A stretch of DNA of 64,000 nucleotides from Amycolatopsis viridis. Its GTDB lineage: Bacteria > Actinomycetota > Actinomycetes > Mycobacteriales > Pseudonocardiaceae. Position numbers and translations under genes: made by a program. The DNA is taken from contig NZ_JAANOU010000001.1 of the NCBI RefSeq assembly GCF_011758765.1, positions 5,332,001 to 5,396,000 on the forward strand, written 5' to 3'. Under the pieces are notes generated by a model. It saw only the letters and a program-made list of their open reading frames with translations. It was not told where the DNA came from and did not search any database. This document shows, piece after piece, positions 1 to 7,346 of the stretch (the stretch's first letter is position 1; each line of letters starts with the position of its first letter).

Positions 1-1
1 C

Positions 2-382
2 GCGGCCAAGGGTCTGCAGCCGGGTATCCGGGTGATCGGCGTGGAACCCGAACAGGCCGACGACACCCGGCGGTCCCTCGCGGCCGGTGACCGGGTGCGC
101 ATCCCGGTTGCCCGCACCATCGCCGACGGGCTGGCCGCCGACATCCCGGGCGAACTGACGTTCTCCGTCAACCGGCGGCTCGTCGACGACGTCCTCGTGG
201 TCGGCGACGACGAGATCCGCCAGGCGATGCGGTTCGCGTTCGAGCGGCTGAAGATCGTGCTCGAACCGAGCGGGGCAACCTCGCTCGCCGCGCTGCTCCA
301 GGGCACCCTGTCCGGCCGTGTCGGGGTGGTGCTCTCCGGCGGCAACATCGGGGTCGAGCGGTTCCGCGAGCTGCTGGCCTGA
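2..382 (+). CDS. Threonine/serine dehydratase, C-terminal part (5' truncated by window edge)
   Basis: The reading frame is open from the first bases, so the gene starts outside the window; about 126 residues remain. They match the C-terminal half of fold-type II PLP enzymes of the serine/threonine dehydratase family: the strand GIRVIGVEPEQ, the ARTIADGLA segment, the EPSGATSLAALL helix and the terminal VVLSGGNIG motif, whose SGGN contacts the PLP pyridine ring in this family. No ACT regulatory domain follows, so this is the short, catabolic-type architecture (threonine to 2-oxobutyrate and ammonia, or a related serine or hydroxy-amino-acid eliminase). The active-site lysine lies upstream and cannot be seen. 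It converges on the MFS gene with 9 bp between the stop codons. Confidence 0.8.
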   Translation, partial: AAKGLQPGIRVIGVEPEQADDTRRSLAAGDRVRIPVARTIADGLAADIPGELTFSVNRRLVDDVLVVGDDEIRQAMRFAFERLKIVLEPSGATSLAALLQGTLSGRVGVVLSGGNIGVERFRELLA

Positions 383-391
383 TCCGCGGCG

Positions 392-1531
392 CTACCGCCG
401 GTCCCGCAGCGCCGCCGCCGGCCCCGCCACCGCGGCGGTCACCAGCACGGCCGACAGCAGCGCCCAGCGCAGCCCTACCCACCCGGCCAGCGCCCCGATG
501 ATCGCCGGCTCGATCAGGAACCCGGCGTACCCGCAGGCCGCCACGGCCGCGACGGCCCGGCCGGGTGCGTCGGACTGCGCGCGTCCGGCCGCGCTCCAGG
601 CGACCGGCACGATCCCCGCCACCCCGATGCCGACCACGGCGAACCCGAGCAGCCCGGCGACCGGCACCGGCACCCCGATCACGATCACGAACCCGCACAC
701 CGCGACCGCGGACGCCAGCCGCAGGAAACGCACCGGCCCGACCCGGGCGACGACCCGGTCGGTCGCCAGCCGCACCACGATCATCGTCAGCGAGAACGTG
801 AAGTAGCCGAGTGACGCGACGGCGGGGCCGGCCGCCGCGACGTCGGTCAGGTACACCGCGCCCCAGCTGTTGACCGCGCCCTCGGCCACGAAGCCGCAGA
901 ACGCCACCACCCCGAGCGGCACCAGCGCCCGGCCGGGCCACGCGAACGCGGGCCCGCCCTGACCGCGGTCGGGTCCGCGGAGGAACCCGGTGCGCACCGC
1001 CCACAACGCGACCGCCAGCAGAACCGCCCCCGCCACCGGGAAGTGCGTGGTCACCGGCACGTGCCAGGTCTCCATGAGGGCGTCGGCCCCGGATCCGGCG
1101 AGACCGCCGATGTTCCAGAACGCGTGGAACCCGGCGAAGATCGGCCGCCCGTAGCCGTCCTCGACACGCGCGGCGTGGGCGTTCATCGCGACGTCGAGGG
1201 TGCTGTTGCCGATCCCGAGCACCACCAGCGCGGCGACGAACACCGGCACGCTCGGCGCGAACGCCACCAGAGGCAGCCCGCCGCACAGCACGACCGCGCC
1301 GAGCAGGGTCGCCGCCCGGCTGCCCGTGCGGGTGATGAGCGCGCCCGCCACGAGCAACGCCACCACCGACCCGGCGGCGAGGCCGAACAGCCCGGCGGCG
1401 AGCTGCCCGGTGCTGAGCCCGAGCCGCTCCTGGACGGCCGGCACCCGCGCGAGCCAGGTCCCGAACGCCGCGCCGCAGACCGCGAACACCACCGACACCG
1501 CCCGGCGGGCGCGCCCGAGTTCCCCGTTCAT
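392..1531 (-). CDS. MFS transporter
   Basis: A 379-residue integral membrane protein with about 12 hydrophobic segments running from roughly residue 10 to the C-terminus and short Arg-rich loops, as in major facilitator superfamily permeases. Conserved-looking pieces include the N-terminal FGTWLARVPAVQERLGLS, which resembles the YbjJ/fucose-permease-like branch that starts with W-x-x-R-x-P, and a Gly/Pro-rich half-repeat at mid-length. The substrate cannot be read from sequence. Start taken at the ATG at 1531; no strong Shine-Dalgarno sequence is visible, so a slightly different start is possible. It is transcribed away from the small gene at 1616-2227, which reads in the same direction just upstream. 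Confidence 0.75.
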   Translation of the reverse strand: MNGELGRARRAVSVVFAVCGAAFGTWLARVPAVQERLGLSTGQLAAGLFGLAAGSVVALLVAGALITRTGSRAATLLGAVVLCGGLPLVAFAPSVPVFVAALVVLGIGNSTLDVAMNAHAARVEDGYGRPIFAGFHAFWNIGGLAGSGADALMETWHVPVTTHFPVAGAVLLAVALWAVRTGFLRGPDRGQGGPAFAWPGRALVPLGVVAFCGFVAEGAVNSWGAVYLTDVAAAGPAVASLGYFTFSLTMIVVRLATDRVVARVGPVRFLRLASAVAVCGFVIVIGVPVPVAGLLGFAVVGIGVAGIVPVAWSAAGRAQSDAPGRAVAAVAACGYAGFLIEPAIIGALAGWVGLRWALLSAVLVTAAVAGPAAALRDRR

Positions 1532-1615
1532 GATCAGAACGGTAGTGCGCCAGCCGGAATTCGTTGTCTTGCCTGATGACGGCGCCGGAAAACGAGTGGG
1601 TCCTGACCGAAGAGA

Positions 1616-2227
1616 TCATAATGCAGATGGAGTTCTGGCCTCCAGGATCGAGGCGCTCCGCTTCGCCAGCTTTCTGATACTCCTGCTGGGATCCCTCTTG
1701 GCCATGGCCCTGAGCAGTTCAGCGAAGCGTGGCCAACCCGCGTGCATGATCGCCTCGATCCCGGCAGCTCGTACCTCCTCCGAGTGATGCTCGACGGCAG
1801 CGAAGAAGGCAGCTACCCACGGCTCCGCGATCTCCCCCGGGGCGCCGAGGCCGGCCCGGATCAGAGCGGTTGCGTGCTCGCCCGGGTCTGACGCGGCGGA
1901 CACGGCGCCGATCAGCTCCTCATCGGTCCACACGTCAAGCCCAGAGAACTCCAGGCTCACACGTGGCAATTCCAAGAAGTGAACAGCGGCTTCCCGGCCG
2001 AGCATGCTCCACACGGCCAGGTATGCGAGCTGGCGCTCGGGGAATTGGTACAGGGCGACGAACACGCCCGCGGCGAGCTGCCACGCCGACCGCCACGGCG
2101 TGCCCGTCGAGGGCTCGGCGGGCAGTTCTGCAGCGAAGGACCAACCCACCTCGGCGGCATTCGCGGCGAACTGCTCCACGCAGTCGTACTCCTTCAGGAC
2201 CAGCCGGCGAGACCGGTACCACCTCAT
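1616..2227 (-). CDS. Unrecognised protein with HEAT-like C-terminus
   Basis: A 203-residue soluble protein that I do not recognise. The ATG at 2227 is preceded by GAGGAG at 6 nt, which decides the start against a much longer upstream frame. The first half is rich in Trp/Phe/Tyr (MRWYRSRRLVLKEYD, then QLAYLAVWSMLGREAA); the second half is helical with an Ala/Glu-rich pattern (EEVRAAGIEAIMHAGWPRF, LLRAMAKRDPSRSIRKLAKR) suggestive of one or two HEAT-type helix pairs. No signal peptide or membrane segment. Codon choice is visibly less GC3-biased than in the flanking genes (many A/T third positions), which may mean recent acquisition. Stands alone between the MFS gene and the stress operon. Confidence 0.6.
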   Translation of the reverse strand: MRWYRSRRLVLKEYDCVEQFAANAAEVGWSFAAELPAEPSTGTPWRSAWQLAAGVFVALYQFPERQLAYLAVWSMLGREAAVHFLELPRVSLEFSGLDVWTDEELIGAVSAASDPGEHATALIRAGLGAPGEIAEPWVAAFFAAVEHHSEEVRAAGIEAIMHAGWPRFAELLRAMAKRDPSRSIRKLAKRSASILEARTPSAL

Positions 2228-2386
2228 ACCCAACTCCTCGCTCACCGCCTGGGCAGACAGGGCAGTGATCTTCGGAGATCCTCGGTGGTCCGCAGTTACC
2301 GCCTCTTCGCCGGTCCACAACCGAGAATGATCAGCGGCCGGAGATCTATTTTTGCCCCGAACGTCGAGAAGGGGATTTCTTTTCCT

Positions 2387-2410
2387 CGTTTGCCGGGAAT
2401 TGTCGCGGGT
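2387..2410 (+). promoter_or_regulatory. Sigma-B-like promoter of the membrane-stress operon
   Basis: GTTT at 2387-2390 and GGGTA(G) at 2406-2410 are separated by 15 nt, matching the GTTT-N14-16-GGGTA(T) pattern known for stress sigma factors of the SigB/SigF type in actinobacteria. The ATG at 2443 with its GGAGGAGG ribosome site lies 32 nt downstream, leaving a short leader. The surrounding 100 bp is distinctly AT-richer than the genes. Read directly from the sequence; the sigma-factor assignment is inference. Confidence 0.5.
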
Positions 2411-2442
2411 AGCCGCGCGAAATCGGATTTGGAGGAGGATCG

Positions 2443-3105
2443 ATGAGCCAGCAAACCAGCAGTTCGCCGCCGCAGGCGGTGCGTGATCAGGCCACGGAGT
2501 CCGGCAGCCACGTTGCCGGAACCGCGGCGGATCAGGCGAAAGAGGTCGCGTCCGAGGCGCAGCGGCAGGCGCGGAATCTGACCGAACAGGGCGCTGATCA
2601 ATTGCGCGAACAGGCGCGGAAAAGCCAGCAGAAAGCGGCGGGAAATCTGCATTCGATCGCGGATCAGCTGGGTCAGATGTCGGACCGTTCGGAGTCCGGG
2701 ATCGCCCAGGACGTCGTCCGCGAGGTCGCCCAGCGGGCGAAGAAGGTGGCGTCGTGGCTCGACTCGCGCGAGCCGGGCGATCTGGCCGACGAGGTGCGTG
2801 ACTTCGCGCGGCGCAAGCCCGGCCTGTTCCTCGCCGGCGCGGCCGTCGCGGGTCTGCTCGCGGGCCGGCTGACCAGAGGCGTCGCGGCGGCGGTGAGCGA
2901 CCAGGGCGGCAGCGCACCCCAGCCTCGCTCGCCCGCGGACACCTCGGCGACCACCGGTACGCCGACCCAGGCCGCCACACCCCCAGCAGCCACACCCACA
3001 CCGACCACAGCGACCACGCCGGCCACCGGCTACCCGGCGGAAGGGGCGTACGCCCCTCCGGCGACCGGTGAGTACAGCGGACAACACCGGGCGGAGCCCT
3101 CATGA
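2443..3105 (+). CDS. Membrane-anchored coiled-coil stress protein
   Basis: 220 residues. Residues 1-125 are a long amphipathic Gln/Ala/Glu/Arg-rich helix (QAKEVASEAQRQARNLTEQG and similar), reminiscent of LEA/apolipoprotein-like stress proteins. A single hydrophobic stretch at about 125-145 (PGLFLAGAAVAGLLAGRL) preceded by RRK would anchor it in the membrane, and the tail from about 155 is a low-complexity Pro/Thr/Ala segment. Preceded by GGAGGAGG. Its stop overlaps the next start by 4 bp (ATGA), so it is translationally coupled to a holin-X protein and then a DUF3618 protein, a set often found together in actinobacteria. Likely role: envelope protection under stress. No enzymatic motif is seen. 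Confidence 0.75.
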   Translation: MSQQTSSSPPQAVRDQATESGSHVAGTAADQAKEVASEAQRQARNLTEQGADQLREQARKSQQKAAGNLHSIADQLGQMSDRSESGIAQDVVREVAQRAKKVASWLDSREPGDLADEVRDFARRKPGLFLAGAAVAGLLAGRLTRGVAAAVSDQGGSAPQPRSPADTSATTGTPTQAATPPAATPTPTTATTPATGYPAEGAYAPPATGEYSGQHRAEPS

Positions 3106-3515
3106 CCTACTCACAACCACCCGGGCAGGGCCCGGACGTCGGCGACGTGTCGGTCGGCCGCCTGATGAGCAACATTTCCCAGGACCTGTCCACGCTGGTG
3201 CGCCAGGAGCTGGAGCTGGCGAAGGCCGAGGTGAAGGCCGAAGCCAAGCAGGCGGGGAAGGGCGCGGGCATGCTCGGCGGCGCGGGTTTCGGCGGCTACA
3301 TGGTGCTGCTGTTCCTGTCGATCGCGTTGTGGTGGGGCTTGTCGAACGCGATGGACCAGAGCTGGGCGGCGCTCATCGTCGCCGCGGTGTGGGCCGTGAT
3401 CGCCGGTGTGCTGTACGCCCTGGGCCGCAACCGGATGCGCCGCGTGGACCCGGTTCCGGAGCGGACCGTGGACAGCCTGAAGCAAATGCCGGACCAGTTG
3501 AGGAGGACGACGTGA
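3102..3515 (+). CDS. Actinobacterial holin-X family (phage-holin-like) membrane protein
   Basis: 137 residues. After a soluble N-terminus comes the family's typical LMSNISQDLSTLVRQELELAKAEVK helix (shown here only as part of residues 22-47), followed by two transmembrane segments at about 60-85 and 90-110 with a short loop, and a charged C-terminus ending in a predicted cytosolic tail. This is the layout of the putative actinobacterial holin-X/phage-holin superfamily III-like proteins, which despite the name are chromosomal and usually sit beside DUF3618 genes. Overlaps the upstream gene by 4 bp and the downstream GTG start by 4 bp (GTGA), so the three are one operon. Confidence 0.8.
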   Translation: MTYSQPPGQGPDVGDVSVGRLMSNISQDLSTLVRQELELAKAEVKAEAKQAGKGAGMLGGAGFGGYMVLLFLSIALWWGLSNAMDQSWAALIVAAVWAVIAGVLYALGRNRMRRVDPVPERTVDSLKQMPDQLRRTT

Positions 3516-4090
3516 GCACCGATCCGGATCGCCTTCGGCAGGAAATCGAAGGCACCCAACAGAATCTCGGCCGGGACGTGGACGCGCTGGCCGAGAAGGT
3601 CACGCCGAGCCGCGTCGTGCAGCGGCGGGTGCACCACGCCCGCGGTCTGGCGCAGAACCTGAAGGAGCGGGTGATGGGCAGCACTTCCAGCGGCGTGCAA
3701 GCGGCCACCGACCGGATGCACCAGGCGGCGGACACCGCGACGTCCTCGGTTTCGGAGGGAATCCAGGAGGCACCGCAGACCGTGCGGCGCCAGACCGAGG
3801 GCAACCCGCTGGCGGCGGGGCTGATCGCGTTCGGCGCGGGGTGGCTCGTGTCGTCGTTGTTCCCGGCCAGCCGCCCGGAGCGGGAGCTGGGCGGGCAGGT
3901 CAAGGACACGGCGCAGGGCATGGCGGGGCCGCTCGGTTCCGCGGCGCAGGACATGAAGGAGAACCTGCGCGGCCCGGCGCAGCAGGCGGTCGAGTCGGTG
4001 AAGTCCACCGCCGGTGACGCGGCCTCGACCGTGGCGGACGAGACCAAGTCCGCCGCGCAGGACGTGAAGGAGACGGCGCAGAACCGTTAG
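3512..4090 (+). CDS. DUF3618-family membrane-associated protein
   Basis: 192 residues from a GTG that overlaps the preceding stop (GTGA) and follows GAGGACG. The N-terminus DRLRQEIEGTQQNLGRDVDAL, then KVTPSRVVQRRV, is the DUF3618 signature. A hydrophobic segment (PLAAGLIAFGAGWLVSSLFP, about residues 95-115) anchors it; the remaining 75 residues are repetitive 11-mer-like amphipathic helix (KDTAQ, SAAQDMKENL, DETKSAAQDVKETAQ), again LEA-like. Last gene of the stress operon; a strong hairpin follows 12 bp after the stop. Function beyond a presumed envelope or stress role is not known. Confidence 0.8.
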   Translation: MSTDPDRLRQEIEGTQQNLGRDVDALAEKVTPSRVVQRRVHHARGLAQNLKERVMGSTSSGVQAATDRMHQAADTATSSVSEGIQEAPQTVRRQTEGNPLAAGLIAFGAGWLVSSLFPASRPERELGGQVKDTAQGMAGPLGSAAQDMKENLRGPAQQAVESVKSTAGDAASTVADETKSAAQDVKETAQNR

Positions 4091-4102
4091 GGCGGCTGCG
4101 CG

Positions 4103-4139
4103 CACGGTGCCTGGTGGGCGGGGGCCACCAGGCACCGTG
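4103..4139 (+). terminator. Hairpin terminator after the stress operon
   Basis: A perfect 15-bp inverted repeat (4103-4117 with 4125-4139) encloses a 7-nt G-rich loop, starting 12 bp after the DUF3618 stop codon. There is no U-run, as is common in high-GC actinobacteria, so it may act as a U-less terminator or an RNA 3'-end stabiliser. Confidence 0.65.
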
Positions 4140-4359
4140 GTGTCCGGACGACGTCGGTCACCCGGCGCGTCGTCCCGCCACGAGGCAGGTCCGGCAGATG
4201 GTCGTCGTCGAAATGCCCGACCGGACATGCCTCCCCGCTGCCCCGGCCGGGTCAACGAGGACACCCCGACGGGCGTCGTGACCGCCGCCGGTTCGACCCT
4301 CCGCAAAACCGCTCCACACCGATCGGTCAGTCCTTGGTACCTCAGGTACTCAATCAGGC

Positions 4360-4373
4360 AACGAACGTTCATT
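4360..4373. promoter_or_regulatory. TetR-type operator copy 1 (before the TetR gene at 4393)
   Basis: AACGAACGTTCATT, 11 of 14 positions identical to the palindrome TATGAACGTTCATA that recurs in this region. It ends 19 bp before the ATG of the TetR gene, consistent with autoregulation. Confidence 0.5.
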
Positions 4374-4392
4374 TGCGCAGTACGCTCGGCTC

Positions 4393-5019
4393 ATGGGGAC
4401 CTCCACAGCGCGCACCACCGCGGCCGACCGCGTCCGTGCGGCGGCGGTCGACCTGTTCTTCGAGCAGGGCTACGGCCGCACCAGCGTCCGGCACATCACG
4501 GCGGCGCTGCGGCTCACCTCGGGCGCGCTCTACAACCACTACCGCTCGAAGGAAGAACTGCTCTACTCCATCGTGTCGCGCACCCACGCCGATGCCGAGC
4601 GCGTCACCGCCGACGCGATCCTGCGCGCGGGGGACGACCCGGCCCGTCAGCTCGCGGAAGTGGCCCGGGCGCTGACCACGTTCTCGGCCACCTACCGCAA
4701 GGAAACCTCGATCAGCCACGCGGAGTGGCGCAACCTGCCCGAGCCGCAGGCAGCCGAGATGCGGGGCAGCCGCCTGCGGCTCGGTCACCTCGTCGAGCGG
4801 CTGCTGGAACGCGGGATCCGCACCGGCGTGTTCCAGGGCACGGCCGACAACGGCCTGCTCGCGAAGATGCTGCTGAGCACGTGGACCGAGGTGGGCCGCT
4901 GGTACCACCCCGGCGGCCACCTCAGCGTCTCGAACCTCGCGGACGAATACGCCCTGCTCGCGCTGCGCACGGCCGGTGCGGCCGCGCCCATCAGTGTTGA
5001 GCGATTCGCTCCTGCTTGA
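4393..5019 (+). CDS. TetR/AcrR family transcriptional regulator (first of two related copies)
   Basis: 208 residues. The N-terminal helix-turn-helix domain covers about residues 8-55 (AADRVRAAAVDLFFEQGYGRTSVRHITAAL), with recognition helix LTSGALYNHYRSKEELLYSI at about 40-60. That helix is almost identical to the one of the second TetR at 17020-17637, and copies of the same palindrome precede both genes, so both probably read the same operator. The C-terminal ligand domain is all-helical and of the kind found in regulators of CoA-ester catabolism (KstR2-like), but the ligand cannot be named. Its 3' end overlaps the convergent acyl-CoA ligase gene by 29 bp. Expected role: repressor of the uptake and activation genes, released by an acyl-CoA. 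Confidence 0.85.
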   Translation: MGTSTARTTAADRVRAAAVDLFFEQGYGRTSVRHITAALRLTSGALYNHYRSKEELLYSIVSRTHADAERVTADAILRAGDDPARQLAEVARALTTFSATYRKETSISHAEWRNLPEPQAAEMRGSRLRLGHLVERLLERGIRTGVFQGTADNGLLAKMLLSTWTEVGRWYHPGGHLSVSNLADEYALLALRTAGAAAPISVERFAPA

Positions 5020-6574
5020 CGCGGAGACCGACGGCCTCCCGATCCCACGTGTCGGTGGTGACGCCGGCCGACCGCAACCGATGCTTCTCGATCTTGCTCG
5101 TGGGCGTCTTGGGCAGCTCGTCGAGCACCCGGATGTACCGCGGCACCATGAAGTGCGCCATCCGGTCGGACAGGAACGCCAGCAGCTCGGCCGGATCGAC
5201 GGTGGCCCCGTCGACCGGTGCGACGACGGCCAACACGTCGTCCTCGCCGTGCGGGCTGGGCACCGCGACGACCGCCGCTTCCCGCACCGCCGGATGGGCC
5301 AGGATCTCCGCCTCCACGTCGAACGAGGAGATGTTCTCGCCGCGCCGCCGGATCGCGTCCTTGACCCGGTCGACGAAGAAGTACTCGCCGTCGGGGCTGC
5401 GGCGGAAGGCGTCGCCGGTGTGGAACCAGCCGTTCCGCCACGCTCGTGCCGTCGCCTCCGGCATGCCCCAGTAGCCGGAGTTCATCGCCCACGGCCGGTC
5501 GGTGCGCAGCACCAGCTCGCCCACCGTCCCGTCGGGGACCTCCCGGTCGAACTCGTCGACGAGCCGCGCCTGCACACCGCGGCGGACCCGGCCGCACGTC
5601 GCGGGGGTCGTCGGATCGTCCTCGGAAATGATCGGGATCGACGTCTCGGTCATATTGAACAGGGCGGTCACCCGCACCCCGAAGCGCGCGGCGAAACCCG
5701 CCACGTCGTCGTTCAGCGGCACCATGAAGACGTGCCGCAGCGGGTGGTCGCGGTCGCCGGGCGCGGGCGGCTGCTTGGCGAGGAAGGTCGCCATCACGCC
5801 GAGCAGCGTCACGTGGGTGGTCCCGGTGGTGCGCACCAGGTCCCAGAACCGGCCGGTGTCGAACCGGTCGACGACCGCGATCGACGCACCCTTCAGCAGG
5901 GCTGCGTAGCAGCCGATCGTGCCGCCGGCGTGGAACAGCGGCAGGTTGATCATGTACCGGTCCTCGCTGCCGAACCGCTCGTCGAACGCCGCGGCCGCGG
6001 TCGTCGCGACGTGCGCGTAGGAACACACCACGCCCTTCGACGGTCCGGTGGTACCGCTGGTCAGGATGATCGCGTAGGGGTCCCACGGCTGGACCGTTTC
6101 CACGGGCACCACGTCCGGGCCGTCGTCCGTCCAGTCCTTCTTGGTCAGCGGCACGACGTGGTCCAGCTGGCCACCCTCCAATGTGGCCAGACGCGGCACC
6201 AGGTCCGGGTGGGCGACCATCACGCGCGCACCGGACAACCGGATCGCGTGCTGGAGCAGACCACCCCGGTAGGCCGGGTTCAGCGGCATGTAGATGGCGC
6301 CGAGCAGGTTCGCCCCGTACCAGACGCGCAGCGCGTCCGGCCCGTTCGGCAGCCAGGACAGGACCCGGTCACCGGGCTGGACACCCAGCGCGGCCAGCTG
6401 CCGGGCCACGGCGTTCGCGGCGCGCCAGGTCTCGGCGTAGGTCCAGCGGCTGCCGTCCTGGAACACCGCGTGGACGGCGTCCCCGCGCTCCCGCGCGTGC
6501 CGGTGCAACAGCGGCCCCAGCACGCACTGCTCCGGCTCGGGCACGGTCGAACTCCACCAGTCCATCTCGTCCAT
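4991..6574 (-). CDS. Acyl-CoA ligase (AMP-forming)
   Basis: 527 residues of the ANL superfamily. Visible motifs in order: the P-loop ILTSGTTGPSKGVV near residue 172, the core motif region with NMTETS in place of the common YGxTE near 310, the GWFHTGDAF motif with catalytic-hinge RVKDAIRRRGENIS near 410-425, and the C-terminal PKTPTSKIEKH containing the adenylation lysine. It should activate a carboxylic acid to its acyl-CoA via acyl-AMP. It is the last gene of the importer operon: it starts 1 bp after the LivF-like stop, so import and CoA activation are coupled. The substrate may be a fatty, aromatic or alicyclic acid and is not resolved. The 3' end overlaps the TetR gene on the other strand. 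Confidence 0.88.
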   Translation of the reverse strand: MDEMDWWSSTVPEPEQCVLGPLLHRHARERGDAVHAVFQDGSRWTYAETWRAANAVARQLAALGVQPGDRVLSWLPNGPDALRVWYGANLLGAIYMPLNPAYRGGLLQHAIRLSGARVMVAHPDLVPRLATLEGGQLDHVVPLTKKDWTDDGPDVVPVETVQPWDPYAIILTSGTTGPSKGVVCSYAHVATTAAAAFDERFGSEDRYMINLPLFHAGGTIGCYAALLKGASIAVVDRFDTGRFWDLVRTTGTTHVTLLGVMATFLAKQPPAPGDRDHPLRHVFMVPLNDDVAGFAARFGVRVTALFNMTETSIPIISEDDPTTPATCGRVRRGVQARLVDEFDREVPDGTVGELVLRTDRPWAMNSGYWGMPEATARAWRNGWFHTGDAFRRSPDGEYFFVDRVKDAIRRRGENISSFDVEAEILAHPAVREAAVVAVPSPHGEDDVLAVVAPVDGATVDPAELLAFLSDRMAHFMVPRYIRVLDELPKTPTSKIEKHRLRSAGVTTDTWDREAVGLRVKQERIAQH

Positions 6575-6575
6575 G

Positions 6576-7346
6576 TCACTGCCTCACTTCCGTCGAATCA
6601 GCGGGGTCGCTGGACGGGCTCCCCCCAGCGAACGCGCCCAGGTACGCCTGGCGCAAGGCGGGTCCCCGGAGCAGGTCCGGCCCGGGTCCCTCGGCCACGA
6701 TCCGGCCGTTCTGCATCACGAAGCCCCGGTCGGCGATGCTCAGCGCCCGCTCGACCACCTGCTCCACCAGCAGCAGGCTCAGCCCTTCACCGCGCAGCAC
6801 CTCGATGGTGTCGAAGACGCGGTCGACCATCACCGGTGCCAGCCCGAGGGACGGTTCGTCGAGCAGCAGCAGCCGCGGCTTGCGCATCAGCGCCTGCCCG
6901 ATGACCAGCATCTGCTGCTCGCCGCCGCTGAGCACCTCCGCCTGCGCGGACATCCGGGCCCGCAGGAACGGGAACAGCCCCAGCACCCAGTCCAGCCGGT
7001 CCCGCTGCTCGGTCTTGCCGAGCCCGGACCGCCACAGGCCGAGGTCGAGGTTCTCCCGCACGGTCATCCCGCGGAAGATCCGCCGTCCCTGCGCGACGTG
7101 ACCGAGCCCGTGCCGCACCACGGTCTCCGGCGCGGCACGGCTGAGGTCCGTGCCGTCGAAGGTGATCCGGCCCCGGTGGGCACGCCGCAGGCCGGAGATC
7201 GTGGCGAGCAAGGTGCTCTTGCCCGCTCCGTTCGCCCCGACGAGCGCGCAGACCTGACCCGGTTCCACGGCCAGAGCGACGTCCTCGACGACGATCGCCG
7301 AGCCGTAACCCGCGGTGACGCCGGACAGTTCGAGGAGTGGATCCAT
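6576..7346 (-). CDS. livF: ABC transporter ATP-binding protein, LivF type
   Basis: 256 residues. Walker A LVGANGAGKST near residue 40, signature LSGGEQQML near 140, Walker B LLLLDEPSLGLAP near 160, and the H-loop region replaced by LLLVEQVVERAL (the Glu-Gln typical of LivF-type ATPases rather than a His). It is one of the two ATPases of a branched-chain-amino-acid-type (HAAT) importer; many such systems in actinobacteria carry carboxylates rather than amino acids. The ATG at 7346 overlaps the stop of the fused permease-ATPase gene (TGATG). The C-terminus is extended by about 20 residues compared with E. coli LivF. Confidence 0.9.
   Translation of the reverse strand: MDPLLELSGVTAGYGSAIVVEDVALAVEPGQVCALVGANGAGKSTLLATISGLRRAHRGRITFDGTDLSRAAPETVVRHGLGHVAQGRRIFRGMTVRENLDLGLWRSGLGKTEQRDRLDWVLGLFPFLRARMSAQAEVLSGGEQQMLVIGQALMRKPRLLLLDEPSLGLAPVMVDRVFDTIEVLRGEGLSLLLVEQVVERALSIADRGFVMQNGRIVAEGPGPDLLRGPALRQAYLGAFAGGSPSSDPADSTEVRQ

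Noticed and set aside
3102-3515. Phage origin for the holin-X gene
   Set aside because: The family is chromosomal in actinobacteria and no lysin, capsid or other phage gene is near; it belongs to the stress operon.
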